Assembly: GCA_947647645.1 (NCBI GenBank)
Contig: CANSLE010000077.1
Span: forward strand, 1-9,230
Source of the DNA: an uncultured Microbacterium sp.
GTDB lineage: Bacteria > Actinomycetota > Actinomycetes > Actinomycetales > Microbacteriaceae
Length of the DNA: 9,230 bases
Reading direction: 5' to 3'
In this document: positions 1 through 6,495 of the stretch, in pieces
How positions within the stretch are numbered: the stretch's first letter is position 1
Layout: each line of letters begins with the position of its first letter
Translations under genes and position numbers: made by a program
The notes under the pieces: generated by a model
Told to the model about the DNA's origin: nothing
The model's input: the letters and a program-made list of their open reading frames with translations, nothing else
Database searches by the model: none

Positions 1-1222
1 CCGCGACCGCCGCGGTGGTTCCGCCCAGCATGAGAGCGCCGATGCCGAGGGACACGATCGCGCCGAAGCGGCGGGACGGGGTGGAGCGCATCCGTCGCAC
101 CCATGCCTGCGCGGCGCCGCGGAACCCGAGGCGGCGCACGGGCTGTTCGAGCAGCCGGAAGGACACGGCGGCGGCGGCGAGGGTGACGACCGCGGCGAGG
201 GCACCGACGGCCACCGGCACCTTCTCCTCGACGAAGGACCCGGTCGTCGCGATCGCGAGGAGGACGACGACGGGCCAGTGCCAGAGGTAGATGCCGTAGG
301 AGCGTTCGCCGATCCAGCGCAGCGGCTGCGCGTCGAGCGCACGCCCGAACCACGAGCCCGTGTGGGTCGCCGCGGCGATCGCGATCGCTGTCAGCAGGCT
401 CGCGGCGAGGGGGACGAACGGATAGGACGAGGCGCCGTCGACGGCCGCGCCGACGGCGATGACCCCGATCACGCTCGCACCACCGATCACCGCGCTCCAC
501 GCGGGGCCGACGCCCCCGAGGGAGGGGCGCGCGGAGGTGCTCCAGGCCGTGCGACCGCAGAGGAGGAACGCCAGGGCGACGCCGATCAGCAACCCGAAGG
601 CATGGGTGTCGGTGCCGTAGTACGCGCGGGTGAGCCCGCCCGACCCCGTGCCGCCGGCGACGACCTGCGCGGCCCACACGACGGATGCCGCGGCCAGCAC
701 GCCCGCGACGGCCACACGCATCCATCGGCGAGGCAGCAGCAGGAACAGCGGTAGCAGGAGCGGCCACAGCACGTAGAACTGTTCCTCCACCGCCAAGGAC
801 CAGAGGTTTCGCAGCAGCTCCGGCTGCGTGCTGCCGAAGTACGAGGCTCCCGCGGCGACCGCCGCCCAGTTCGAGGAGAACGTGATCGCGCCGAGCACCT
901 GGCGGCCGAGACCGTACAGCACGTCGCCGCCGACGAGTCCGGCGACGCTCGCGCTGACGGTCACGACGACGACGAGGGCGGGCAGCAGCCGTCGGGCGCG
1001 CCGGGTCCAGAACGCGCGCAGGGCGATGCGTCCGTCGCGCTCGCGCTCGCGCAGGAGAAGGGAGGTGATGAGGAAGCCCGAGATGACGAAGAAGACGTCG
1101 ACGCCGATGAATCCGCTCGCCATGATCCATGCGGGGAAGAGGTGAGACACCACCACGAGGAGCACGGCGAGGGCGCGCAGGCCGTCGAGGCCCGCGTAGC
1201 GCGAAGCGGAGGGTGCGGTCAT
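1..1222 (-). CDS. Acyltransferase-3 family membrane O-acyltransferase (OafA-like), C-terminus beyond window
   Basis: Integral membrane acyltransferase predicted to transfer acyl (often acetyl) groups to a surface polysaccharide or glycolipid. The reverse strand stays open from the ATG at 1222 to the window edge, giving 407 residues that start MTAPSASRYAGLDGLRALAV. Family hallmarks in order: GLDGLRA at 11-17, the likely catalytic H27, FIGVDVFFVISGFLIT at 38-53, FWTRRARRLLPA at 71-82, NLWSLAVEEQFYVLWPL at 139-155, WIGERSYGIYLWHWPV at 303-318 and FRLLEQPVRR at 355-364. About ten to eleven hydrophobic segments are visible, the last at about 386-407. Family members with this tail often carry a C-terminal SGNH hydrolase domain outside the membrane, which would lie left of the window and cannot be confirmed. 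The start is chosen because residues just after it align with the family N-terminus; the frame is also open upstream and no strong ribosome binding site is seen. It diverges from the sugar kinase. The acceptor is unknown. Confidence 0.93.
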   Translation of the reverse strand, partial: MTAPSASRYAGLDGLRALAVLLVVVSHLFPAWIMASGFIGVDVFFVISGFLITSLLLRERERDGRIALRAFWTRRARRLLPALVVVVTVSASVAGLVGGDVLYGLGRQVLGAITFSSNWAAVAAGASYFGSTQPELLRNLWSLAVEEQFYVLWPLLLPLFLLLPRRWMRVAVAGVLAAASVVWAAQVVAGGTGSGGLTRAYYGTDTHAFGLLIGVALAFLLCGRTAWSTSARPSLGGVGPAWSAVIGGASVIGVIAVGAAVDGASSYPFVPLAASLLTAIAIAAATHTGSWFGRALDAQPLRWIGERSYGIYLWHWPVVVLLAIATTGSFVEEKVPVAVGALAAVVTLAAAAVSFRLLEQPVRRLGFRGAAQAWVRRMRSTPSRRFGAIVSLGIGALMLGGTTAAVA

Positions 1223-1394
1223 GACGAGGGGGCTGTTTCCGAGGAGGAGAGCGAGCGCGGGCAGCGCGGTGGAGCGGGCACGCGCAGGTTCTCCAGTGTA
1301 CGTTCCGACCGTGAACGCGACACCTCCGACGCGGTGCGCGACGCGGGCACACAGGTGACGCGCAGGAGCGTCGCGGTGCACCAGACTGGAGGGT
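1223..1394. promoter_or_regulatory. Divergent intergenic promoter region (acyltransferase / sugar kinase)
   Basis: This 172-base gap holds no convincing gene and must contain the promoters of both flanking genes. On the + strand, CAGACT at 1382-1387 resembles a -10 element and ends exactly 7 bases before the kinase ATG, which would give a leaderless transcript. GGAGGG at 1388-1393 is too close to the ATG for a normal ribosome binding site. On the - strand TACACT (about 1296-1301) could be a -10 for the acyltransferase. No good -35 box is recognisable for either, so the element assignments are tentative. Confidence 0.35.
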
Positions 1395-2291
1395 ATGCAA
1401 GCGGATGCTCTGGTGATCGGTGAGGCCTTGATCGACATCGTCGAGACGGCGGAGGGCGACCGGGAACTGGTCGGGGGCAGCCCTGCCAACGTGGCCGTGG
1501 GCCTTGCCCGTCAGGGCCATGACGTGCGCCTGCTCACCTGTCTCGGCCGCGACGTGCGGGGAGAGCGCATCGCGGCGCAGATCACCGCCTCGGGCGTGAC
1601 CGTCGACGAGGAGTCGTGGACGGATGCCGCGACCTCCACCGCCCGCGCGCGGCTGCGCGCCGACGGCTCGGCCGAGTACGACTTCGCGATCGATTGGGCG
1701 GTGCCGACGGTGTCCGCGGAGGGTGTCCGCGTCGTGCACACCGGTTCGATCGCCCTGTTCCTGGAGCCCGGCGGCAGCGCCGTGCTCGGCTCGCTGCGCC
1801 GCGCCCGCGACGGCGGCGCCGCTCTGGTCAGCCTGGACCCCAACATCCGTCCCGCGCTCGTCGGCAGCCACGACGTCGCCCTCGCGCGATTCGCGCAGGC
1901 CGCGGCATCCGCGGATCTCGTCAAGCTGAGCGACGAGGACGCCGCGTGGCTCTACCCCGGCCTCGACGCGGAGTCCGTGCTGCGCGAGATCGCGTCGCAC
2001 GGGCCGCGCATCGTAGTCATGACGCGCGGTGGTGCGGGGGCGATCGGCGTCGGTCCCGGTGGCATCGCCGAGGTCGACGCGCTCGCCGTCACCGTCGCCG
2101 ACACCATCGGCGCGGGCGACGCGTACATGGCGAGCCTCATCTCCAGCGCACTCGACGAGCCGGCCGTGTTCGAGGACGCTGGACTCTTCGCCGCCGCGCT
2201 GCGGCGCGCCGCGGTGACGGCGGGCGTCACGGTATCGCGGGCGGGGGCCAACCCGCCCACCCGCGCCGAGGTCGACGCCCATCTCGCCTGA
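1395..2291 (+). CDS. PfkB-family carbohydrate kinase, fructokinase-like
   Basis: Cytoplasmic ATP-dependent sugar kinase of the ribokinase/PfkB family, 298 residues, the usual length. The substrate-binding signature GGSPANVAVGLARQG lies at 27-41, a DPN motif at 148-150, VKLSDED at 176-182, and the PfkB signature DTIGAGD at 236-242, where D242 is the expected catalytic base and GAG forms the anion hole. The N-terminal strand ALVIGEALIDIV starts almost at residue 1, so the ATG fits. A GTG at 1413 would cut into that strand and is less likely. The bases before the ATG (GGAGGG with a 1-base gap) are too close for a standard ribosome binding site, so translation may be leaderless. The closest textbook role is fructose to fructose 6-phosphate, but PfkB specificity cannot be read safely from motifs; related sugars are possible. 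It may form an operon with the downstream mini-ORF and truA, although no metabolic link to truA is evident. Confidence 0.92.
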   Translation: MQADALVIGEALIDIVETAEGDRELVGGSPANVAVGLARQGHDVRLLTCLGRDVRGERIAAQITASGVTVDEESWTDAATSTARARLRADGSAEYDFAIDWAVPTVSAEGVRVVHTGSIALFLEPGGSAVLGSLRRARDGGAALVSLDPNIRPALVGSHDVALARFAQAAASADLVKLSDEDAAWLYPGLDAESVLREIASHGPRIVVMTRGGAGAIGVGPGGIAEVDALAVTVADTIGAGDAYMASLISSALDEPAVFEDAGLFAAALRRAAVTAGVTVSRAGANPPTRAEVDAHLA

Positions 2292-2330
2292 GCCGTGCCC
2301 GGCGCCGTCCGCTCCGCAGAGAGGTCTGTC

Positions 2331-2405
2331 ATGCCCATCGTCGTCACCGCGGCCCTCCGTCTGCTCGAGGGGCAGCGCCGGCTCGCTCCGAGGGTGACGC
2401 TGTGA
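2331..2405 (+). CDS. Possible 24-codon ORF coupled to truA by a GTGA overlap
   Basis: A short frame starts at ATG 2331 and ends at TGA 2403-2405, encoding 24 residues beginning MPIVVTAALRLLEGQ. GAGAGG at 2319-2324 lies 6 bases ahead of the ATG, a proper ribosome binding site. Most codons end in G or C, like the neighbouring genes. The stop overlaps the truA GTG (2402-2404) as GTGA, a classic arrangement for translational coupling. It could be a leader peptide that sets truA translation. It could instead be the leftover N-terminus of a decayed gene: the start resembles the first strand of small dimeric alpha-beta barrel (ABM-like) proteins, but that is only a resemblance. It could also be chance. 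Confidence 0.35.
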   Translation: MPIVVTAALRLLEGQRRLAPRVTL

Positions 2406-3259
2406 CGCGGGACGGCGACCCCGTGCGGCTGCGTCTGGACCTCGCCTACGATGGCACCGGCTTCCGCGGCTGGGCGCGCCAGCCGGGCCTGCGCACCGTG
2501 CAGGGCACGCTCGAGGGCGCGATCACGCGCGTGCTCGGCGGGGATCCGCAGCTCGTGGTCGCCGGCCGGACGGATGCCGGGGTGCACGCCTCCGGCCAGG
2601 TGGCTCACCTGGATCTCACGCCCGCGCAGCGAGAGCGCCTCGAGAAGAGCCGTGCCGGCGTGCCCGAGGCACTCGCCTCACGCCTCAACGGTGTGCTCGG
2701 GCCGTACCCCGACCTCGTCGTCCACCGCACGGCGGTGGCGGCCCCCGGGTTCGATGCGCGCTTCTCCGCGCTCTGGCGCCGCTACGAATACCGCGTCGCC
2801 GACCGGGAGTCGGGCTACGACCCCCTCGAACGTCTGCGCACCACAGCGGTGAAGGCGCGTCTCGACCACGACGCGATGGATGCCGCGGCCCGCTCCCTCG
2901 TCGGTCTCCACGACTTCGCGGCGTACTGCAAGTGGCGCGAGGGCGCCACGACGATCCGCACCCTGCTCGAGTTCGGCTGGCACCGCGATGAGCGCGGCAT
3001 CCTGGTGGCGCGGGTGAAGGCCGACGCCTTCTGCCACAGCATGGTGCGCGCGCTCGTCGGCGCCTGCGTGGCCGTGGGGGAGGGCAGGCTCACGGTGGCC
3101 GACGTCGCCGCGATCCGGGACGAGGGCGTGCGCACCAGCGAGGTGAAGGTGCTCGCCGCGCGAGGTCTCACCCTGACGGAGGTCGGCTATCCGGCGGACG
3201 ACCTGCTCGAGCTGCGCGCCGAGCAGACGCGTGCCCGGCGGAGCCTCGGCGCCGACTGA
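2402..3259 (+). CDS. truA: tRNA pseudouridine(38-40) synthase TruA
   Basis: Converts uridines at positions 38-40 of the tRNA anticodon stem to pseudouridine in the cytoplasm. The protein is 285 residues, slightly long for the family. Early motif LAYDGTGFRGWARQPGLRTVQG spans about 14-35. The catalytic signature GRTDAGVHA is at 55-63 with the nucleophile D58. Later come the FDARFSALWRRYEYRV segment and the C-terminal FCHSMVRALVGACVAVGEG block, both typical of TruA. GTG at 2402 is chosen because GAGGG at 2390-2394 sits 7 bases ahead and the conserved N-terminal strand begins about ten residues later. The same reading frame is open far upstream, but there it runs out of frame across the kinase gene and has no TruA homology. 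The 24-codon ORF just upstream overlaps the start by GTGA. In many actinobacteria truA follows rplQ in the ribosomal operon; here it follows a sugar kinase instead. Confidence 0.96.
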   Translation: MTRDGDPVRLRLDLAYDGTGFRGWARQPGLRTVQGTLEGAITRVLGGDPQLVVAGRTDAGVHASGQVAHLDLTPAQRERLEKSRAGVPEALASRLNGVLGPYPDLVVHRTAVAAPGFDARFSALWRRYEYRVADRESGYDPLERLRTTAVKARLDHDAMDAAARSLVGLHDFAAYCKWREGATTIRTLLEFGWHRDERGILVARVKADAFCHSMVRALVGACVAVGEGRLTVADVAAIRDEGVRTSEVKVLAARGLTLTEVGYPADDLLELRAEQTRARRSLGAD

Positions 3260-3308
3260 CCCGGTCCGGGCGGTGCCCGACACGCAGCTGATTCCTCACC
3301 GAGCCGCC

Positions 3309-3314
3309 TAGGCT
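3309..3314 (+). promoter_or_regulatory. Candidate -10 element (TAGGCT) for the EEP-fold gene
   Basis: TAGGCT matches the TANNNT pattern of actinobacterial housekeeping -10 boxes and lies in the 76-base gap after truA. Transcription would start near 3321, giving a leader of about 15 bases that includes GGAAGG at 3324-3329, 6 bases before the ATG. No clear -35 is seen. Confidence 0.4.
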
Positions 3315-3335
3315 GGGGGCGACGGAAGGCGGGGG

Positions 3336-4028
3336 ATGAAGGTCATCTCGTACAACCTCAACAAGCACAAGGCGATCGGCGAACTCGACGAGCTCGTCGA
3401 GACGACCGGCGCCGACATCCTGTGTCTGCAGGAAGCGGTGTCGGGTGAGCTGCCCAGCGAGATCGGCGACCTCCACCTCGCCGAGGCGACCGCGCGGAAC
3501 CGGCTCGGTCTCGCCGTGTACTACCGCCAGAGCCTGTTCGCCGCCCGGGAGGTGCGGTCGCTGGCGCTGAAGAAGTCGCTGCACGACCGTGTCCTCAAAC
3601 CCGCCGAGGAGCGCATGCTCGCCGTCCGGCTGCACGACATCGACCACGGCCGGGAGCTGATCGTGGCGAGCTTCCACGCGGCCCCTCTCACCGCCCTCAA
3701 CTCGCTGCGCCGCAAGCAGATCCAGGCCGCGCTCGACGACCTGACGGGCCTCGGCCCGGACCTTCCCATCCTCATGGTCGGCGACTACAACTATCCCGTC
3801 TTCAAGGAGAACCTCGGCCAGCATGTGCGGGAGTCCGGCTACGAGCTCACGCTCAGCGACGCGCGCACCTACACGCGCTACAAGTTCTTCCGCGGGCACT
3901 ACGACTTCGCCACGAGCGTGGGATTCGACATCGACACCATCACGACGCTCCCGCAGGGACGCAGCGACCACCTCCCGATCCTCATCACCGCCGAGCCCCG
4001 CGTCGCCGCCGCCTCCGATGTCTCGTGA
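3336..4028 (+). CDS. Endonuclease/exonuclease/phosphatase (EEP) superfamily protein
   Basis: A 230-residue metal-dependent phosphoesterase with the DNase I/exonuclease III/sphingomyelinase fold. The family active-site landmarks appear in order: SYNLN at 5-9 (N7), LQE at 31-33 (E33, metal ligand), FHAAP at 113-117 (H114), GDYNYP at 149-154 (D150 and N152), HYD at 188-190 and SDHLPI at 210-215 (D211 and the catalytic H212). All key residues are present, so it should be an active enzyme. It has no signal peptide or membrane segment and should be cytoplasmic. Substrates in this superfamily range from DNA and RNA to phospholipids and inositol phosphates, and the sequence does not decide among them. 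The lack of long insertions makes it a minimal single-domain member. GGAAGG at 3324-3329 supports the ATG. It seems to be a monocistronic gene, with candidate promoters before it and before the next gene. Confidence 0.88.
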   Translation: MKVISYNLNKHKAIGELDELVETTGADILCLQEAVSGELPSEIGDLHLAEATARNRLGLAVYYRQSLFAAREVRSLALKKSLHDRVLKPAEERMLAVRLHDIDHGRELIVASFHAAPLTALNSLRRKQIQAALDDLTGLGPDLPILMVGDYNYPVFKENLGQHVRESGYELTLSDARTYTRYKFFRGHYDFATSVGFDIDTITTLPQGRSDHLPILITAEPRVAAASDVS

Positions 4029-4063
4029 GGCGCCGCACCGGCGGTTAGTCACGGCCTGCGCTG

Positions 4064-4092
4064 GTGACCGGAGGGCGACGCGCGCGTAGCGT
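4064..4092 (+). promoter_or_regulatory. Candidate promoter of the universal stress protein gene
   Basis: GTGACC at 4064-4069 and TAGCGT at 4087-4092 are 17 bases apart, a fair -35/-10 pair. A second possible -10, TAGAGA, overlaps at 4092-4097. GTGAC at 4064-4068 is also one arm of a short inverted repeat with GTCAC at 4049-4053, which could be an operator or chance. The transcript would start near 4099, leaving about 26 bases of leader with GGAGGG at 4113-4118. Confidence 0.4.
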
Positions 4093-4125
4093 AGAGAGAC
4101 GCAGATCCCAACGGAGGGACGAACC

Positions 4126-4977
4126 ATGGTCGACACGATCGTTGTAGCCGTGACGGGCGCGCCCGTCTCCGAACGCACCGTCCGCTGGGCCGTGCGCCGC
4201 GCCGAGGCCGCTCCGCCGGGGAGCCAGAGGATTGAGCTGGTCTCGGTGATCGGCGGCGCTCTCGGCGCCGTCGGGGAAACGGCGGTGCTCGAGCAGGCCG
4301 TCGCGGCGACCGACACGGTGCTCGAACGTCTGGCCGGGCCCGTCCGGGATGCCGGGATCGAGGTCGTCACCCGTGTCGAGACCGGGAACCCCGTTGCTCG
4401 CCTGATCGATGCCAGTGCGGATGCCGCCCTCCTCGTGATCGGCAGCGACTACCGCGGACCCGGTGCCGGACCGGCGCGGGGAGCGCACGGCATCCGGATC
4501 GTCGCCGGGGCGTCGTGTCCCGTCGTCGTCGTGCCCGACCTCGAGCTCGTCGGCCGCCGTGGCGTCGTCGTGGGCATCGACGGGTCGCCGGTCTCGGAGC
4601 ACGCGTTGCGTTTCGCGGCCCGTGAGGCGGATCGTCTCGGCGAGACGCTGACCGCGGTGAGCGTGTGGACACCGCTGGAGGCGCCGCGCAACGGCCTGGC
4701 GGTCTACCCGGAGATGTACCTCACCAACATGCAGGCCTCGACCGAGGAGATGCAAGCGCTGGCACTCGCCGGGCTCGCGGTCGACTTCCCCGACCTCGAC
4801 GTCGAGCGTGTCGTCGAGCGCGGCTATCCGTCGCGGGTCATCGCCTCGCGAGCGATGACCGCACGGCTCGCGGTGGTGGGCACGCACGGCCGGGGTGCGC
4901 TCGCGCGGTTCCTGCTCGGATCCATCAGCCAGGAGGTGCTGGCGCGCCTGACCAGTGTGACGGCGGTCGTTCGCTGA
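4126..4977 (+). CDS. Tandem-domain universal stress protein (UspA family)
   Basis: A 283-residue cytoplasmic protein made of two UspA domains, about 1-138 and 144-283, the usual layout in actinobacteria. Such proteins bind ATP or other nucleotides and support survival under starvation, hypoxia or redox stress. The second domain is canonical: VVVGIDGS at 147-154 with the conserved D152, and the ATP loop G252-x2-G255-x9-G265-S266. The first domain has the fold but lost key positions: the equivalent of the Asp motif reads AVTGAP (8-13), with T in place of D, and its loop starting at G106 (GSDYRGPGAG) does not keep the G-x2-G-x9-G spacing. So only the C-terminal domain is expected to bind ATP in the standard way. 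GGAGGG at 4113-4118, 7 bases from the ATG, fixes the start. Its own candidate promoter lies in the 97-base gap, and a strong terminator follows. Confidence 0.93.
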   Translation: MVDTIVVAVTGAPVSERTVRWAVRRAEAAPPGSQRIELVSVIGGALGAVGETAVLEQAVAATDTVLERLAGPVRDAGIEVVTRVETGNPVARLIDASADAALLVIGSDYRGPGAGPARGAHGIRIVAGASCPVVVVPDLELVGRRGVVVGIDGSPVSEHALRFAAREADRLGETLTAVSVWTPLEAPRNGLAVYPEMYLTNMQASTEEMQALALAGLAVDFPDLDVERVVERGYPSRVIASRAMTARLAVVGTHGRGALARFLLGSISQEVLARLTSVTAVVR

Positions 4978-4994
4978 CCCGCGGCGCGCGGTGA

Positions 4995-5034
4995 ACGAAG
5001 GAGCCCCCCGGCCGTGGCCGGGGGGCTCCTTCGT
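4995..5034. terminator. Bidirectional intrinsic terminator
   Basis: A perfect 19-bp inverted repeat: the left arm 4995-5013 (ACGAAGGAGCCCCCCGGCC) pairs with 5016-5034, separated by only GT, so the actual loop must open a few base pairs. It lies between the convergent stops at 4977 and 5047 and can serve both genes. The outer stem gives A- and T-containing bases but no real poly-U tract, as is common in actinobacteria. Confidence 0.88.
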
Positions 5035-5046
5035 CGTGTCTGCGCG

Positions 5047-5550
5047 TCAGGCGTTGTTCTCCTGGCGGTTGCGGCGAACCGTGGCCGCCACGGCGACCGT
5101 CGCGCCGGCGAGGACGAGAGCGCCTCCGCCGACCCAGATGCCGAGCAGCGATTCGCTGTCGCCACCCGTCGAGGGCAGCGTGCTGCCGCCCGCCTCGGAC
5201 GATGAGCGCGCGCCCGTCGCGGAGAGGGTCCACTGGGCGCCAGCGGGGACGTTCCTCACCTCGGCGGTCGCCACACCCGAGGAGTTCGCCGTCTTGGTGA
5301 CGGACGTGGAGGTGACGGCGAACTTCACGACGGCGAGGTTCGCACCCGTCACGCCTTCACCGACGAGGGTGAAGGTGACGGTCGCGCCGGGCTGGAAGCC
5401 GGTGATGGGAACCGGGCCGGCGCTCGTGACGGAGACCGACACGGTGTCGGGGCCGGTGGGCGTGTATGCCTGGGCCATTGCGGGGGCCGCGAACACGAGT
5501 CCTGCGGCGATCGCGGCGGATGCCACGGCCTTGCTGAGTCGATGCTTCAT
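5047..5550 (-). CDS. Small secreted LPXTG (LPSTG) cell-wall-anchored protein
   Basis: A 167-residue surface protein with a complete sortase substrate layout. The signal peptide has a basic start (MKHRLSK) and a hydrophobic core at 8-22, with likely cleavage after AQA at 28. The mature part, about 29-120, is rich in T, V, S, G and A and has alternating strand-like segments, including a stretch PITGFQPGATVTFTLVGEG (48-66) that looks like an immunoglobulin-like beta-sandwich. A Ser-rich spacer leads to LPSTG at 125-129, a hydrophobic helix at about 136-158 and a basic tail from R159. Sortase would cut between T128 and G129 and attach the protein to peptidoglycan. No sortase gene is in the window. 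The ATG is preceded by AGCAGG, a weak ribosome binding site. The gene diverges from the lipoprotein pair and converges on the Usp gene. The ligand or role is unknown; it could be an adhesin stub or a surface partner of the neighbouring envelope genes. Confidence 0.9.
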   Translation of the reverse strand: MKHRLSKAVASAAIAAGLVFAAPAMAQAYTPTGPDTVSVSVTSAGPVPITGFQPGATVTFTLVGEGVTGANLAVVKFAVTSTSVTKTANSSGVATAEVRNVPAGAQWTLSATGARSSSEAGGSTLPSTGGDSESLLGIWVGGGALVLAGATVAVAATVRRNRQENNA

Positions 5551-5674
5551 GAGTGCCTGCTTTCGAATCCGGGTCTGGGGGTACCTGATGATCCGCTCGT
5601 TCCGTATATCCGGGGTCTTCTTGCAGATGGGGGGGATGAGAATGAAGCGGTAGTGTGTAGCTGATGCTCTCCCG

Positions 5675-5704
5675 AGTATTGCCTAGGGGTCTGCCGGATT
5701 GCAA
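5675..5704 (-). promoter_or_regulatory. Candidate promoter of the LPSTG protein gene
   Basis: Read leftwards, TTGCAA (5704-5699) and AATACT (5680-5675) are 18 bases apart and match the -35 and -10 consensus at about four positions each. Transcription would start near 5667, leaving a leader of about 117 bases before the ATG at 5550. The -35 would be shared with the rightward promoter because TTGCAA is its own reverse complement. A later TATACG-like -10 nearer the gene (about 5605-5610) is an alternative. Confidence 0.3.
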
Positions 5705-5727
5705 ACTTCAGCGGTTTCCGATATGTA
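5699..5727 (+). promoter_or_regulatory. Candidate promoter of the first lipoprotein gene
   Basis: TTGCAA at 5699-5704 and TATGTA at 5722-5727 are separated by 17 bases in the most AT-rich stretch of the window. The predicted start near 5734 lies after the ATG at 5729 and before the ATG at 5759, which argues for the latter as the true translation start. The rest of 5551-5698 holds no gene that can be supported. Confidence 0.45.
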
Positions 5728-5758
5728 AATGTTTCGCGACGTGAAGGGGACCGACCGG

Positions 5759-6406
5759 ATGGGAAGACCCGGGAGGGATGCCGCCCGCACGACAGGGACG
5801 GCACGTCGGCGCATGCTTCGCACCGCTGCCGTCGCACTGGCGGCCCTCGCTCTGCCACTGGCCGGATGCGGACCCGCGCCCTGGGCCGGGCCCTCCACGC
5901 CGGCACCGTCGGCGACGGCGGTGAGCCCCGTCGCCCCACCCGTCTCGAACGACCTGTCCGGTGGATCCACGCAGCGCACGCTCACGGCCGGGGCCGTCTC
6001 GGCGACGGTGAACTACTGGTCCGCGCTGCGGATGGATCGCTGGACCGCGACGGCGGTGAAGCCGGTCAGCCTGTCGATGGTGACGACGGTCACCCCCAAC
6101 GACGGGCAGAAGGTCTACCTGCAGCGCGCGACGATGACGGCGATCCCCGCGGACGCGACCGAGACCTTCGCGCCCCTCGACGCCCAGGTCGACCAGTCGA
6201 CGGTCTCGCCCGGCTACCTGGTGCTCTCGCCCTACAGCTATTCGAACACCTTCAACGTGGGCGCCGTGCCGGCCGGCACGACGTATGTGACGGTCCAGTT
6301 CGAGTACGACTTCCTCGTGCAGACGACCCCGACCTCGACGGAATTCGCCAAGCAGACGGCCAGCGACACCCTGACCATCGCCATCGCCGCACAGCGCAAC
6401 GGGTGA
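5759..6406 (+). CDS. Secreted lipoprotein, paralogue of the next gene
   Basis: A 215-residue predicted lipoprotein of no recognised family. A long basic N-terminus (two Arg clusters before 28) precedes a hydrophobic core at 22-34 and the lipobox LAGC, with lipidated C37. A Pro/Ala/Ser/Thr linker (about 38-65) tethers a beta-rich domain (about 75-210) to the outer face of the membrane. That domain resembles the next gene's product: an aromatic YW at 86-87, a KVYLQRATMTAI strand at 118-129, and a closing segment from VPAGTTYVTVQFEYDF (170-185) through a T/S-rich loop to LTIAIA. ATG 5759 is preferred because GAAGGGG lies at 5743-5749 and the candidate promoter excludes ATG 5729; M19 (5813) has no binding site and would shorten the basic region. 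It is first in a likely lipoprotein-lipoprotein-glycosyltransferase run. The arrangement suggests an extracytoplasmic accessory role in glycan export or anchoring, which is inference. Confidence 0.82.
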   Translation: MGRPGRDAARTTGTARRRMLRTAAVALAALALPLAGCGPAPWAGPSTPAPSATAVSPVAPPVSNDLSGGSTQRTLTAGAVSATVNYWSALRMDRWTATAVKPVSLSMVTTVTPNDGQKVYLQRATMTAIPADATETFAPLDAQVDQSTVSPGYLVLSPYSYSNTFNVGAVPAGTTYVTVQFEYDFLVQTTPTSTEFAKQTASDTLTIAIAAQRNG

Positions 6407-6482
6407 TCCGCGCTTCCTCAAGATCGGGTAAAGAGCCCGTCGAGGTTTCCACAGATGCCGGAGCGACGGCGCCGTCCGCGGA

Positions 6483-6488
6483 TAACGT
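6483..6488 (+). promoter_or_regulatory. Candidate -10 element (TAACGT) for the second lipoprotein, possible leaderless start
   Basis: TAACGT ends 7 bases before the ATG at 6496, so transcription would begin at or next to the start codon. No Shine-Dalgarno sequence precedes this ATG, which fits a leaderless transcript. No clear -35 is seen, and read-through from the first lipoprotein is equally possible across the 89-base gap. Confidence 0.35.
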
Positions 6489-6495
6489 GGGCATC

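Noticed and set aside
15..1145. Several + strand open frames over the first 1.1 kb
   Set aside because: They are complements of the acyltransferase gene, whose motifs run continuously on the - strand.
1616..2401. Upstream extension of the truA frame across the sugar kinase
   Set aside because: It lies out of frame inside a well-supported PfkB gene, is extremely Arg-rich, and TruA similarity begins only after GTG 2402.
3267..3279. Small hairpin CGGGC-GGT-GCCCG after truA as a terminator
   Set aside because: The stem is only 5 bp with no U-rich tail, too weak to call in DNA of this GC content.
3168..4370. 400-codon open frame on the - strand opposite the EEP and stress protein genes
   Set aside because: It spans the end of truA, a whole EEP gene and part of the Usp gene, all with clear motifs on the + strand. 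Composition is that of an antisense shadow.
5729..5758. ATG at 5729 as start of the first lipoprotein
   Set aside because: No ribosome binding site precedes it and it overlaps the predicted -10/start region; ATG 5759 has GAAGGGG ahead of it.
6406..6483. Inverted repeat ATCCGCG / CGCGGAT in the gap between the lipoproteins
   Set aside because: The arms are 7 bases long and more than 60 bases apart, likely by chance in GC-rich sequence.
5866..6495. Upstream extension of the second lipoprotein frame
   Set aside because: It overlaps the first lipoprotein out of frame and would remove the signal peptide and lipobox from the N-terminus.
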